Shown: positions 52,918 to 62,159, counted from the first letter of the stretch. The stretch: DNA of 64,000 nt from G963678445 sp963678445 (GCA_963678445.1 OY782877.1:1364001-1428000); one strand, 5' to 3'. Translations and numbers: made by a program. Notes: generated by a model not told the origin, from the sequence alone.

Positions 52918-53796
52918 ATGCGAACGGGCACAAGAGCGTCTTATGAAGAACGGATCTTACGGGTGCAGATGTATATACAGCGACATCTGGATGCTTCCCT
53001 GGCTTTGGAAGAACTGTCCAAAATCGCTTGTTTCTCACCCTACCATTTCCACCGGGTTTTTCAAGGGATGGTGGGAGAATCCTTGCAGGAATACATCCGA
53101 CGACTGCGACTCGAACGCGCAGCACAGGCCTTGTGTTACGCCGACACATCCGTAACGCAACTTGCGTTTGCTGCCGGCTACGAGACACACGAATCCTTCA
53201 CCCGTGCCTTCCGTAAACAATTTGGCGCCTCCCCCAAGCAGTATCGCAACCAATGCATGTATCGTGCGCAGAACAATGTAAAGCAACCTGTTCAGCGCTA
53301 TGTGACAATTATTCAACAAATGGGAGCATTGGATATGGAAGCACGTGTAGAAGAATTCAAACCGATGAACGTTGCCTTTATCCGCCATGTAGGCCCCTAT
53401 GCAGAATGCCACTCTGCCTGGGAAAAACTCTGCGGTCATTCATCCGTAGCCCAAACATTCGGACCCGACACCTTGTGTATCGGACTCTGCTACGACGATC
53501 CCGACGTGACCGAAGCGGACAAAATCCGCCTGGATGTCTGCGTAACCGTACCTGCCGACTTTCAACCCGGCGACGGAATCAACGTACAACAGATCGAAGG
53601 CGGGAAATACGCCGTATTAACCCACCGGGGCAGTTATGACGGATTACACGATTGCTACCGTTGGCTATACGGCACCTGGCTGCCCGACAGCGGTTACGAA
53701 ACAAAAGGAAGCCACTCCATGGAGATCTACCGAAACAACCCCGACGAGACACCCGAAGAAGACTGCCTTACCGACATTTGCGTACCCCTGGCATAA
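52918..53796 (+). CDS. AraC-family regulator with GyrI-like effector-binding domain
   Basis: A 292-residue transcription factor. The N-terminal double helix-turn-helix domain is at about 10-108 (LEELSKIACFSPYHFHRVFQ, VTQLAFAAGYETHESFTRAF), followed by a GyrI-like/AraC_E_bind domain at about 125-290 (VAFIRHVGPYAECHSAWEKL, GINVQQIEGGKYAVLTHRGS). The order resembles Rob, SoxS-like and DNA-gyrase-inhibitor-type regulators that sense small amphipathic molecules. ATG 52918 has AAAGGAG upstream; a GTG one codon earlier is possible. It is the only gene in its transcript, with a hairpin downstream. Confidence 0.92.
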   Translation: MRTGTRASYEERILRVQMYIQRHLDASLALEELSKIACFSPYHFHRVFQGMVGESLQEYIRRLRLERAAQALCYADTSVTQLAFAAGYETHESFTRAFRKQFGASPKQYRNQCMYRAQNNVKQPVQRYVTIIQQMGALDMEARVEEFKPMNVAFIRHVGPYAECHSAWEKLCGHSSVAQTFGPDTLCIGLCYDDPDVTEADKIRLDVCVTVPADFQPGDGINVQQIEGGKYAVLTHRGSYDGLHDCYRWLYGTWLPDSGYETKGSHSMEIYRNNPDETPEEDCLTDICVPLA

Positions 53797-53813
53797 CCTG
53801 ACTAATCCCCAAC

Positions 53814-53891
53814 GCCGCTCCGCACCATCTCCACCGCGGAGCGGCCTCCGCTCTTATTGGGTATTGGACTATAGAGCCCAATAGTCCAATA
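53814..53891 (+). terminator. Paired hairpins downstream of the AraC-type gene
   Basis: Two perfect inverted repeats: GCCGCTCCGC / GCGGAGCGGC (53814-53845) and TATTGGACTAT / ATAGTCCAATA (53862-53891). They lie between convergent genes. Neither has a long T run (the second is followed by AACCTTTTCC), so terminator strength is uncertain. A short repeat-head-like fragment (GCTGGACCGCGTTAG) follows at 53918. Confidence 0.55.
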
Positions 53892-53928
53892 AACCTTTTC
53901 CACACTTCCAAGCAGCTGCTGGACCGCG

Positions 53929-55863
53929 TTAGTCTTCATTTACCTCCGGAACCTCCAACAAGAAGGGATAGCTTTGCCCCTCATCAATCCCCCAGATAGC
54001 TTCAAAATCCCAACCCGCATCCATAAACGTAGCTGCCTGCATCATCTCCGACGTCGTCAACTCCGTACCGATCTCGAAGGATTCCTCTTGCCCGATGATT
54101 TCTGCATCCCAAAAGCAATTTTCCACCCACCCCGTAGAATAAAAACTTTCGTAGCCAATTGGACGCCCCCATCCCCTCACGACATTTGCCGAATAGCTCT
54201 GTGAAATCTTGCCGTAATATATCTGGCAGCCTACAAAGCCGCCGACCCAAGTGCACCCCTCAACCGTTCCTGTACTGTAGCAATTGGAAACAACACCTTC
54301 ATTCAGGCCTACGAGCCCCCCGACATAGCTGCCTCCCGAAACAAATGTATCCGAAGAACATCTGTATATTGAATCGCTCAACCCTCCAGACGATTCAAAA
54401 TGATAGCCTACGAGCCCCCCCACATAGTCATATCCAGAAACCTCTCCCGCACTGTGGCAGTTTTCCAAACTTCCGCCACGCTTGTATCCTATGAGCCCCC
54501 CTGTGTATCTCCCCCCACTAACGGATACATCTTCAAGGGCCAAATCGACAATCTTGCCATTGAGCCCTAGCGCACAAAAAAGCCCAACAGCACCTTCCCC
54601 TTGTCGATTAATATACAACCCCGTGATAACATGCCGCTGACCATAAAAACGCCCACCGAACATGTTAGATGACTCCCGCTCTTCTTTCCCAATAGGTTTA
54701 AATCCGAGACCTTGGTTCCAATTTTTTGTGCTGGACGCATCAATATCTCGGGAGAGAAGGTAATGTCCTTTAAGCGGATACGCTTCATCGTTACCGATTT
54801 TCTGCAACTCTTCTATCGAGTCAATACGCTTTCCGACCATCACCGTTCGTGTACATGGAACAGCGTCAAAACCCGCTTCATCCGTTACGGTATAACGCAA
54901 TGTATAGGTACCGTACATGTAAATATTGACATACCCTGTAACCTCAACAGAATCTGTAATAACACCTTCACAGATATCGCTGGCAAAAGCACCAGGATCT
55001 TCAAACGGTGTATTGCATTCATGTACCATGAATTTTTCCCCCAACAAAGTCAGGGTAGGCGCTTGCGTGTCTTCCATAATCACGGTACGTATCTTCGTCG
55101 TGGTGTTGCCCGCCGCATCGGTTACCGTGTAAGGCAGGCGATATATGCCTGCTACCTGAGGATTTACCCGCCCAGGACTTATAATGGCATCGCTAAGATC
55201 TCCGTCCACGTTATCGCTGGCAGTTGCACCGGGTTCGGCAAAGGAATCACCACATTCGAGGGTAATTTCGGCCTCACCAAGCAACGTGAGGGAGGGTGCC
55301 TGTGTATCACGCACCGTTACCGTACGCGTTTGTGTCGTGGTGTTGCCCGCAGCATCGGTTATCTCATAGTACAGGCTATAGACCCCGGGCTTCGTAGGGT
55401 CAACGGTGTCACCACGAACAACAATACGCGCAGAGATATCGCCGTCGACATTATCACTGGCCATGGCGCCCGGATCGGTAAAGCTCTCGCCACATTCAAG
55501 CGTGATTTCAGCGTCACCAGACAACACAATTTCCGGAGGCGTTGTGTCCGCAGGCTCTTCTTCGACAAAATACGCAACAACCGTTTCTGCTTGCGTCATC
55601 GTAATGGTCGTGGTAGCGGTTTCCGTGCCTTCCACCGCCCCTTCCCAGCGCACAAAGCGCCAACCGGATGCGGCCTGGGCGCTCAATGTCACCGCAGTTC
55701 CCTCTGCATAGGTCGCCTGTGCCGGCACACACGTCACCGTACCGGCATCAGCCGGTGTTACCGACAGCGTCAAGGCGAACTCTTCCTGCTGCTCGCCACA
55801 CCCTGTAAAAAATAGTAAAAAAAGCAGCCCAAGAACAACGGAAAAACGTGACAAATAAGGCAT
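53929..55863 (-). CDS. Modular surface lipoprotein: InlB B-repeat, three Ig-like DUF5011 domains, GLUG repeats
   Basis: A 644-residue probable lipoprotein (MPYLSRFSVVLGLLFLLFFTGCGEQQ; TGC near-lipobox). Residues about 30-105 form a divergent InlB B-repeat (TYAEGTAVTLSAQAASGWRF). Next come three DUF5011 Ig-like domains (ITLECGESFTDPGAMASDNV, ITLECGDSFAEPGATASDNV, and a diverged MVHECNTPFEDPGAFASDIC). The C-terminal part has GLUG-type repeats (GGLIGYKRGGSLENCHSAGE, YVGGLVGLNEGVVSNCYSTG). Such proteins are usually adhesins or cell-surface stalks. The start ATG 55863 lies 8 bp after AAGGA and is better placed than the one at 55872. Confidence 0.85.
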   Translation of the reverse strand: MPYLSRFSVVLGLLFLLFFTGCGEQQEEFALTLSVTPADAGTVTCVPAQATYAEGTAVTLSAQAASGWRFVRWEGAVEGTETATTTITMTQAETVVAYFVEEEPADTTPPEIVLSGDAEITLECGESFTDPGAMASDNVDGDISARIVVRGDTVDPTKPGVYSLYYEITDAAGNTTTQTRTVTVRDTQAPSLTLLGEAEITLECGDSFAEPGATASDNVDGDLSDAIISPGRVNPQVAGIYRLPYTVTDAAGNTTTKIRTVIMEDTQAPTLTLLGEKFMVHECNTPFEDPGAFASDICEGVITDSVEVTGYVNIYMYGTYTLRYTVTDEAGFDAVPCTRTVMVGKRIDSIEELQKIGNDEAYPLKGHYLLSRDIDASSTKNWNQGLGFKPIGKEERESSNMFGGRFYGQRHVITGLYINRQGEGAVGLFCALGLNGKIVDLALEDVSVSGGRYTGGLIGYKRGGSLENCHSAGEVSGYDYVGGLVGYHFESSGGLSDSIYRCSSDTFVSGGSYVGGLVGLNEGVVSNCYSTGTVEGCTWVGGFVGCQIYYGKISQSYSANVVRGWGRPIGYESFYSTGWVENCFWDAEIIGQEESFEIGTELTTSEMMQAATFMDAGWDFEAIWGIDEGQSYPFLLEVPEVNED

Positions 55864-56134
55864 CGTGAGCATCCTTCATAAAAAATTATTATCAAATCAT
55901 ACCGGCACTAAAATCGCACATGGATGTGGATAGAATTCGTAGGCAGAAGATCTTTCATAGACACAAATACGTACGGTGAGGATAGTATTTCTTTCATAGC
56001 ATATCAAATTTAGCTTATACTACATCCATCTGCACGCATGTATAATGCACATAAATTCTTTCGACCAACAGGCGGCTCATAGCGAGGGAATGTGTGTATT
56101 TTAGAAACCAGGCAACCCTTGGCAGGAAGGAAAT

Positions 56135-56686
56135 ATGAAAAAGTATTATTTTAGATGTCCAAGATGTCAGAACGATGACCGTTTTCATCGCGTGAATGAG
56201 GAAGCCTCTGGAACGGGTCTAGCGTTGCTGATTTTTGGTGGTTTTTTGCCTGCGCTGATCTTTGCCTCACAAAGAACAAGGAGAATTCAGTGCGCGCATT
56301 GTAATTATATTTTTAGGCATCCCCCCGTACCGCAATCCTCGGTGGCCAGATTGTCGAAATATATCTTCATTGTGATGCTGATTTCGGGATTCCCAATGTT
56401 CATTTTTTCTTCAAACCCGGAACTCGCCCATGAGCTTCGCAATGTACCCTATCTCAATATCGCAACGAATATTATTAAAATCAGCCCGATGGGGGTAGCT
56501 ATCAGCATGGGAATAATGATCTTCGGCATATTGGTATTGATCACAGGTGCGTGGGGGATAAGCACCTATCGGCTTCGAAAAGAACTTAAGGCTAAATACA
56601 AGGTTTCTCCCGAAGCCAATGCCGTAATAAAAAACAACACCAACGAGGGGAATTCCGTTGACGCGGAACTCCCCTCGGCGGAATAG
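56135..56686 (+). CDS. Zinc-ribbon membrane protein of unknown function
   Basis: A 183-residue protein. Two CxxC knuckles (FRCPRCQNDD at 7-16 and IQCAHCNYIF near 52-61) flank a first hydrophobic segment (LALLIFGGFLPALIFA). Two more TM helices follow (YIFIVMLISGFPMFIFS, MGVAISMGIMIFGILVLIT). The tail is charged. It probably binds one zinc at the membrane surface. ATG 56135 lies behind CAGGAAGGAA. No family name can be given. Confidence 0.72.
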   Translation: MKKYYFRCPRCQNDDRFHRVNEEASGTGLALLIFGGFLPALIFASQRTRRIQCAHCNYIFRHPPVPQSSVARLSKYIFIVMLISGFPMFIFSSNPELAHELRNVPYLNIATNIIKISPMGVAISMGIMIFGILVLITGAWGISTYRLRKELKAKYKVSPEANAVIKNNTNEGNSVDAELPSAE

Positions 56687-56696
56687 AGGCTTTTTT
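56645..56696 (+). terminator. Hairpin at the 3' end of the zinc-ribbon membrane protein gene
   Basis: The 13-bp stem GAGGGGAATTCCG / CGGAACTCCCCTC (one mismatch) lies inside the last codons of the gene, 14 bases before TTTTTT (56691-56696). It may end transcription just past the stop codon, though the spacing to the T run is longer than usual. Confidence 0.45.
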
Positions 56697-56729
56697 AAAA
56701 CGCAGGAGCCAGAGGGCGCTCTGGCCGCA

Positions 56730-57146
56730 TCAGGTGAGGCGTTGGCCGGTGGAACTCATGGAGACGGAGGCGTGGAAAACACCTTTTTGTTGGCGGAGTT
56801 GCTCGGCAATTTGCTCGATAACGCGGGCATGACCCTTGACCATAATCATTTCTGCACAAAGCTGGGGGGTGAGGTGTACGTGGGTGGTCGCAAGGATTTC
56901 GTCGTGGTGGTGGTGTTGCACGTGGGTAAGCTTGTGGCTGAGGTGGCGCTTGTCGTGGTCGTATACGATTGTAATCGTACCGATAGCTTCTTCATTCTTT
57001 TTCCAGTCGTCTTCAACAAGGCGCCCGCGAATCAGATCGCGAATAAACTCGGAGCGGTTGCCATATTGGGTCTGTTCGAGAAGGTTTTCTAATTGATCGT
57101 AAAGCTTCTTTTCGATGGTAAAGCTGACGCGGGTAAGTTCGGCCAT
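56730..57146 (-). CDS. nikR: Nickel-responsive regulator NikR
   Basis: Ribbon-helix-helix repressor with a C-terminal ACT-like nickel-binding domain, 138 residues. Residues 1-45 form the DNA-binding domain (LTRVSFTIEKKLYDQLENLL, YGNRSEFIRDLIRG). The four square-planar nickel ligands of E. coli NikR (His76, His87, His89, Cys95) have exact counterparts here at His78, His89, His91 (TTHVHL) and Cys97 (PQLCAEM). So it should bind Ni(II). ATG 57146 follows CAGGAGG. No nikABCDE or urease gene is in view; a metal ABC transporter lies 2.4 kb upstream on the same strand. Confidence 0.95.
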   Translation of the reverse strand: MAELTRVSFTIEKKLYDQLENLLEQTQYGNRSEFIRDLIRGRLVEDDWKKNEEAIGTITIVYDHDKRHLSHKLTHVQHHHHDEILATTHVHLTPQLCAEMIMVKGHARVIEQIAEQLRQQKGVFHASVSMSSTGQRLT

Positions 57147-57165
57147 GGCCGCCTCCTGTCTTGGA

Positions 57166-57206
57166 GATGGCCGAGGATTCCCGGTATACGAAAATCCTCG
57201 GCCATC
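57166..57206. promoter_or_regulatory. 14-bp palindrome between the GH2 gene and nikR
   Basis: Perfect inverted repeat GATGGCCGAGGATT / AATCCTCGGCCATC with a 13-bp spacer. It lacks a T run, so it is either a weak terminator for the GH2 gene or an operator 20 bp before nikR. It does not match the GTATGA-N16-TCATAC consensus of enterobacterial NikR. Confidence 0.45.
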
Positions 57207-57218
57207 GTGTAACTACCG

Positions 57219-59480
57219 TTATTCTTTTTCTTGGTAGGAAAGCACACCTACATCGATGCACTGTCCGCCCTGCTGTTGCGTACAGTGTACGGCCAAGGTG
57301 TTTTCACCAGGACGCAACGCCTGTCGGGCCTGCGGGCTGATAGCGACAATCTGGAAATCGGTGGTGTACTTACTGCACTGCGCAGCCGGTACACCATTGA
57401 GATAGACCTCGACATCTTCATCGTGATGAATTTTCAGGTTCAGGCTTTCGGCGGGAATCCCCTCCGGCACATTGAAGGTGCGACGCAGCCAGATGGCTTC
57501 GCTTTCCCAAGGGGTGCGAATTGTCGTGTTGGGCGTTTTGTCCGTACCAAACATACCCTTACCTTCTTTCCAGGCAGTATCGTCATACACACAGGAAGTC
57601 CATCCTTCAGCGGGTTGCTCCAGGGTATAGCGCCAGGACTGGCCTTCCTCTTGGGAAGTCGGCGCCAGCGTGATGATGGTGGGAGGCGGCGCCAGCACGC
57701 TACGATTGAGCTTGCTCAGCCAGTCGAGATCCACTTTGACGATGGCGCGGTCGTAAGTGAGCAGTCCGTTGACCTCTCCTTCGACATCGGTGGTCTGGGT
57801 ATAAACAGCCGCTGCGAGTCCTTTGTCGACAAGGGAGCGCAGGTTATGGATAAGCGTTTCGTAGTTTTGCGACAACACGTCTTTTTCGTGGTAGGTGCGA
57901 TACCCCCAATTCTCATTATCACGCCAGAGGTGCCCTTCCAGAGGCAGACCCAGGCCGCCAAATTCACCAAGGATGGAAGCGCGTTTTTCCTCAACCGGGA
58001 ACATGTCAGGTCCGGGATAGCAGTGCAAATCATGCACATGACTGCCGCCGCGATCACTCCAGCCACTGGTCTGGTTGATGAGACGGGTAGGATCGTATTT
58101 TGTCGTCCAATCCGTCACCTCCTGCGTGTCAAATTGCCCCCAGCCCTCGTTAAAGGGAACCCACATGACAATACAAGGGGCGTTGTACAAATTATCAATG
58201 AGAGCCTGAAGCTCCTGGTAGTACTGTGCTTTGGAATCATCGCTACGCTTGATATCCGGCTCGTCGGGAGAGATATGCTTGTCCCCGTTAGGCATATCTT
58301 GCCATACCAGGAGTCCGAGTTGATCGCAGTGGTAATACCAGCGCGCAGGTTCTACTTTAACGTGTTTACGCGCCATGTTGAAGCCCATTTGCCGGGTGAT
58401 TTCAACATCATAGCGTAGCGCCTCATCCGTAGGAGCGGTGTAGAGGCCATCGGGCCACCACCCCTGATCAAGTGGACCGTACTGGAAGAGGGGGGCGTTG
58501 TTGAGGAAGAGACGATTGATCCCCTGCGCGTCTTTTTGCAGGGCAATCTTACGCATACCGAAGTAGCTTTCGATATTGTCTATGGCATCGCCATCACGCT
58601 GAACGCTGACTTTGAGGTCGTACAGGAAGGGCGTATCGGGCGACCAGAGTTTTGGGTTTTCGATAGAAAGCGCTACTGTATCCGTAACAGCACCGGCGAC
58701 TTGGGCAACCTGCGTGTCACCGTCGTACGCAGTGGCGACAAGCGTATCGCCAGGTTGCGCGTTCACCACGTTCGCAGAAAGGCGCAACAGCTTGGCATCG
58801 ATATCGGGCGTAATCCTAATCGTATCAATAGCGGTCTGCGGAACCGGCTCCAGCCATACGGTCTGCCAAATACCGGTAACAGAGGTGTACCAGATGCCTT
58901 CGGGTTTATTCACTTGTTTCCCGCGAGGCTGGTAGCCCGCGTCGGTGGGGTCCCACACGGCAACAACGATTTCTTGTATGGGAGTGTCTTTGAGCGCTGC
59001 AGTAATGTCGAAGGAGAAAGGATCGTAACCGCCTTTGTGTTCGCCAACCTTTTGCCCGTTGACCCACACTTCGCTTTGCCAGTCGACCGCACCGAAGTGC
59101 AAAAGGATGCGCTGGTCGCGCCATTCTCTATTGAGTTCAAACTCGCGGCGATGCCAGAGGCGATTCCGCTTCTCTACTTCCCGGGTGACGCCGGAAAGTG
59201 CAGATTCGATGGGATACGGCACGAGTATCTGGCCGTCATACATATCCGGCGCATCTTTCCTCTTGTGGCGAATAGCGTACTGCCACAAGCCATTCAGATT
59301 TTGCCACTCACCGCGTCGCATCTGCGGACGAGGATACTCGGGCAACGGATTCTTCGGGTCGACATCCTGCGCCCATCGGCTCATAATCTTTCCGGGGGTT
59401 GCTTTCCAATCCGCATGGGCAAGGCCAGGGAGCAGCAAAGCCAGGCCGATAAGACACAAAAAAACACATTTCACGCACAT
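57219..59480 (-). CDS. Exported glycoside hydrolase family 2 protein (beta-galactosidase/glucuronidase-like)
   Basis: A 753-residue secreted GH2 enzyme. Signal peptide MCVKCVFLCLIGLALLLPGLAHA; jelly-roll sugar-binding domain (WHRREFELNREWRDQRILLH, WQSEVWVNGQKVGEHKGGYD); Ig-like domain; TIM barrel with acid/base Glu445 in VPFNEGWGQ and nucleophile Glu506 in ILGEFGGLG. An extra C-terminal carbohydrate-binding-like domain follows (about 650-750; IWLRRTFNVPEGI, DVEVYLNGVPAAQ). The frame is open to 59609, but ATG 59480 starts the signal peptide and follows AAGGAGG. It sits oddly between a metal transporter operon and nikR. The substrate is not known. Confidence 0.9.
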   Translation of the reverse strand: MCVKCVFLCLIGLALLLPGLAHADWKATPGKIMSRWAQDVDPKNPLPEYPRPQMRRGEWQNLNGLWQYAIRHKRKDAPDMYDGQILVPYPIESALSGVTREVEKRNRLWHRREFELNREWRDQRILLHFGAVDWQSEVWVNGQKVGEHKGGYDPFSFDITAALKDTPIQEIVVAVWDPTDAGYQPRGKQVNKPEGIWYTSVTGIWQTVWLEPVPQTAIDTIRITPDIDAKLLRLSANVVNAQPGDTLVATAYDGDTQVAQVAGAVTDTVALSIENPKLWSPDTPFLYDLKVSVQRDGDAIDNIESYFGMRKIALQKDAQGINRLFLNNAPLFQYGPLDQGWWPDGLYTAPTDEALRYDVEITRQMGFNMARKHVKVEPARWYYHCDQLGLLVWQDMPNGDKHISPDEPDIKRSDDSKAQYYQELQALIDNLYNAPCIVMWVPFNEGWGQFDTQEVTDWTTKYDPTRLINQTSGWSDRGGSHVHDLHCYPGPDMFPVEEKRASILGEFGGLGLPLEGHLWRDNENWGYRTYHEKDVLSQNYETLIHNLRSLVDKGLAAAVYTQTTDVEGEVNGLLTYDRAIVKVDLDWLSKLNRSVLAPPPTIITLAPTSQEEGQSWRYTLEQPAEGWTSCVYDDTAWKEGKGMFGTDKTPNTTIRTPWESEAIWLRRTFNVPEGIPAESLNLKIHHDEDVEVYLNGVPAAQCSKYTTDFQIVAISPQARQALRPGENTLAVHCTQQQGGQCIDVGVLSYQEKE

Positions 59481-59565
59481 GAGGCGCCTCCTTCTCTTTC
59501 CTTGAGGGCGAACTTTTCTAGAATTCCATAAATGCAAAGCTTCCCTTTTATACTGATCGGCGGAC

Positions 59566-60417
59566 CTATTGCAAGTTAGTTTTCTGTAAGCGGCTGAATA
59601 CAGCGACAAATAGGTAGACAGCGCCCCCTATAAGAATAATAGTAGGACCACCAGGAAAATCGTAGGTGTAACTGACGCCTAGACCTGATGTAGTGAAAAG
59701 CATGCAGAAAAGCGTAGCGACGACCATCATGTGCCAGATGCGATGGGTAAGATGTGCGGCAGTGGCGGTGGGCAGGGTTAACAGGGCGACCACCATAACA
59801 ATACCCACAAGATTAACCATGAGCACTACCGTAAGCGCGGTAAGCAACAATAAAAGCAGGTAGTATCGCTCCACGGGCACACCGCGTAACCGGGCGAATT
59901 CCTCATCGAAACAGATGGCAACAAACTTGTTATAAAAAAACAGAGAAACACCGAGAATGGTACTGTCGAGCATCACCAACGTCCACAGATCGTTACGGGA
60001 AAGAATAAGGATATTACCAAAAAGATAGCTCATAGGATCGATATAACCGGGGGTTTTGGCGATAAATAGCAGCCCCGTCGCCATACCAATAGCCCACAAA
60101 GCCCCAATGGCGGTATCCTCACGTTCCTTGGCGTAAAGGCTGATAAGACCAATGATGAAGGCGGCGAGCAAGGCAGCCGCGATGGCGCCATGAAGGGGGC
60201 GCAGCCAGGACAAATGCTGTGCGTGCTGCAAATAAAGCGCAACACCGATACCGCCCAACGCACAGTGGGCTATAGCCCCGGCAAGGTAGGTGATACGACG
60301 GGTGACAACATAGGCTCCGATAACCCCAAAGGCAACGCTGGAAAGCAGACCGGCAAGCAGAGCATAACGTAGAAAGGGGAGAGTCGGATCGTGGAGTGCT
60401 GCGATAAATTCAGACAT
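59566..60417 (-). CDS. Metal ABC transporter permease (ZnuB/MntB type)
   Basis: ABC-3 family inner-membrane permease, 283 residues with 7-8 TM helices (FLRYALLAGLLSSVAFGVIGAYVVTRR, LVGIVMVVALLTLPTATAAHL). The family motif GxxMVxALLxLPAATA is close. The ATG at 60417 lies inside the end of the ATPase gene (8-bp overlap), so translation is coupled; the longer frame to 60450 is less likely. It imports Zn2+ or Mn2+, or perhaps Ni2+, together with the two genes upstream. Confidence 0.92.
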   Translation of the reverse strand: MSEFIAALHDPTLPFLRYALLAGLLSSVAFGVIGAYVVTRRITYLAGAIAHCALGGIGVALYLQHAQHLSWLRPLHGAIAAALLAAFIIGLISLYAKEREDTAIGALWAIGMATGLLFIAKTPGYIDPMSYLFGNILILSRNDLWTLVMLDSTILGVSLFFYNKFVAICFDEEFARLRGVPVERYYLLLLLLTALTVVLMVNLVGIVMVVALLTLPTATAAHLTHRIWHMMVVATLFCMLFTTSGLGVSYTYDFPGGPTIILIGGAVYLFVAVFSRLQKTNLQ

Positions 60418-61180
60418 GCGTATGCCCGCCTTCCGAACAACGGTGGTCATGGCGAATCATACGGTAATCGCCGCCATAAAGATCCTTGATGACTTCCCCT
60501 GTAACATCGCTGGTAGGATGGATATAGACCTGCTTGTTCACACAAATCACCCGCTGTACGATGTTGGAAACGAAACCCAGGTCATGCGAGACCAGCACAA
60601 TGGTCATACGTTGATGCAGCCGCTTGAGCACCTCCAATAATTGATCCCCCACAACCGCGTCCATATTGGCCGTAGGCTCATCCAGCAAAAGCATCTTCGG
60701 TTCGGTGACCAAAGCACGCGCCACCAGCACCCGCTGCCGCTGTCCGCCAGAAAGAGCGCCAAAAGAACGCTGCGCCACATCCGCCAACTGCATCTCCTCC
60801 AATGCCTGCAAGGCAAGCGCTTTGTCCTGCGCACTGTAACGCCCCCCAAAGTGCTTTTCCAGACGCCCCATAAGTACGACATCGAGCACGGTAACCGGAA
60901 ATTTAGGATCGTATAGGGCGTGCTGCGGCGTATACCCCATGCGATCGCGCATCGATACAGGCGACTTGCCGAAAATACGTACCGAACCTCGTGTAGGACG
61001 CAATACGCCTAACAGCAACTTCAGTAACGTTGTTTTCCCACCCCCATTCGGTCCCACAATACTGACAAACTCACCCGACTCAATCATGAGATTGGCAGAT
61101 TCCAGTACCGGGACCTTGCCATAGGAAAAAGCAAGATCGTGAACTTCTACAGCAGGTATTACGTCAGGGCCTGTTTTCAT
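60410..61180 (-). CDS. Metal ABC transporter ATP-binding protein (ZnuC/MntA type)
   Basis: A 256-residue ABC ATPase. Walker A GPNGGGKTTLLKLLLG, Q-loop MGYTPQHALYDPKFPVTVLD, signature LSGGQRQRVLVARAL, Walker B MLLLDEPTANMD, and H-loop LVSHDLGFV. The C-terminus ends in HRCSEGGHTHV, a His/Cys-containing tail that may bind metal. The start overlaps the solute-binding protein stop as ATGA. Confidence 0.94.
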   Translation of the reverse strand: MKTGPDVIPAVEVHDLAFSYGKVPVLESANLMIESGEFVSIVGPNGGGKTTLLKLLLGVLRPTRGSVRIFGKSPVSMRDRMGYTPQHALYDPKFPVTVLDVVLMGRLEKHFGGRYSAQDKALALQALEEMQLADVAQRSFGALSGGQRQRVLVARALVTEPKMLLLDEPTANMDAVVGDQLLEVLKRLHQRMTIVLVSHDLGFVSNIVQRVICVNKQVYIHPTSDVTGEVIKDLYGGDYRMIRHDHRCSEGGHTHV

Positions 61181-62094
61181 CGGCGTTCTTTTTCGTGCAC
61201 ACGCAAAATTTCCTGCGTAAGTCGCTCAAAAGTTTCCAGAATATTGGGATGCAACGGATCAATCGACACCAACTCGCCCGAAATCGCCTGCGCCAACGCC
61301 TTGGCCTGTTTCGTGTCCTGCTGCGGTTGCACAAAAATACGATGTACCTTCTGCTGTTGCGCCTCCGCGATGTAATCTTGTAACTGGCGCGGTGCAGGCA
61401 ACTTACCTTCCTGTTCGAGGGGATACTGATGCAAGCCAAAGGTCTCGAGGAAGTGACCATAAGCCGGGTGGACCACCCATACAGAACGCCCCTGACAAGA
61501 CTTCAACCGTTCCGCTATTCGAGCGCATTCTTCTGCGAATTGCCGCTGGAGTCGCGCCTCATTCTGATGAAAACGGTCCGCGTATTGAGGGAAAAGCGCG
61601 GCAAGCGTGTCGGCAATTTGCACCACCTGCTTGCTGACAATATCAGGAGACAGCCATACATGTGGATCATCGCCGTGTTCATGTCCGTGATGTGCATCAT
61701 GAGCATGAACACCAGCATCCTCCACCGTCTGCACAATACGTGTTTCTATGGCCGTCTGTTCCAATTTACGAACAAGCATCTGCTCAAACGGAAGCGTGCC
61801 CACTGTAAACAACGCCGACGTCTTCCCCAACGCCATCATCTGTTTTGGTGTAGGTTCAAACATATGCGGGTCCTGCGCAGCAGTAGCCAACACGGATACC
61901 GTTATATCATCCCCGCCCACCTCCTTAACAAGCCAGCCCAATGGCGCAATACTGGCAGTAACCTGCAAAGGCTCCGATGAAACCGGAGCAGTACCCGGGA
62001 CGCCACAGCCAAGGCCTGCAAGTACCACAATCAGTACGCAACCCAAGCCAACGCGCCCCCCTGCTACTCGTCTCTGTACAACGTTACGCTTCAT
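61177..62094 (-). CDS. Metal ABC transporter solute-binding lipoprotein (ZnuA type)
   Basis: A 305-residue cluster A-I binding protein. Lipoprotein signal VLIVVLAGLGCGVPG; metal ligands expected in the DPHMFEPTPKQM, WVVHPAYGHFLETFG and SIDPLHPN regions; a His-rich loop HAHDAHHGHEHGDDPHVW at about 122-141, typical of zinc (less often manganese) receptors. The frame reaches 62166, but ATG 62094 follows GGGGAT and starts the lipoprotein signal. It is the first gene of the three-gene transporter operon. Three tandem repeat copies sit upstream. Confidence 0.93.
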   Translation of the reverse strand: MKRNVVQRRVAGGRVGLGCVLIVVLAGLGCGVPGTAPVSSEPLQVTASIAPLGWLVKEVGGDDITVSVLATAAQDPHMFEPTPKQMMALGKTSALFTVGTLPFEQMLVRKLEQTAIETRIVQTVEDAGVHAHDAHHGHEHGDDPHVWLSPDIVSKQVVQIADTLAALFPQYADRFHQNEARLQRQFAEECARIAERLKSCQGRSVWVVHPAYGHFLETFGLHQYPLEQEGKLPAPRQLQDYIAEAQQQKVHRIFVQPQQDTKQAKALAQAISGELVSIDPLHPNILETFERLTQEILRVHEKERR

Positions 62095-62159
62095 ACCGTT
62101 ATCCCCAGTAATTCCCTGACTAAATAACGCGATCACAGTGAACGATGCCCCATACTCCA

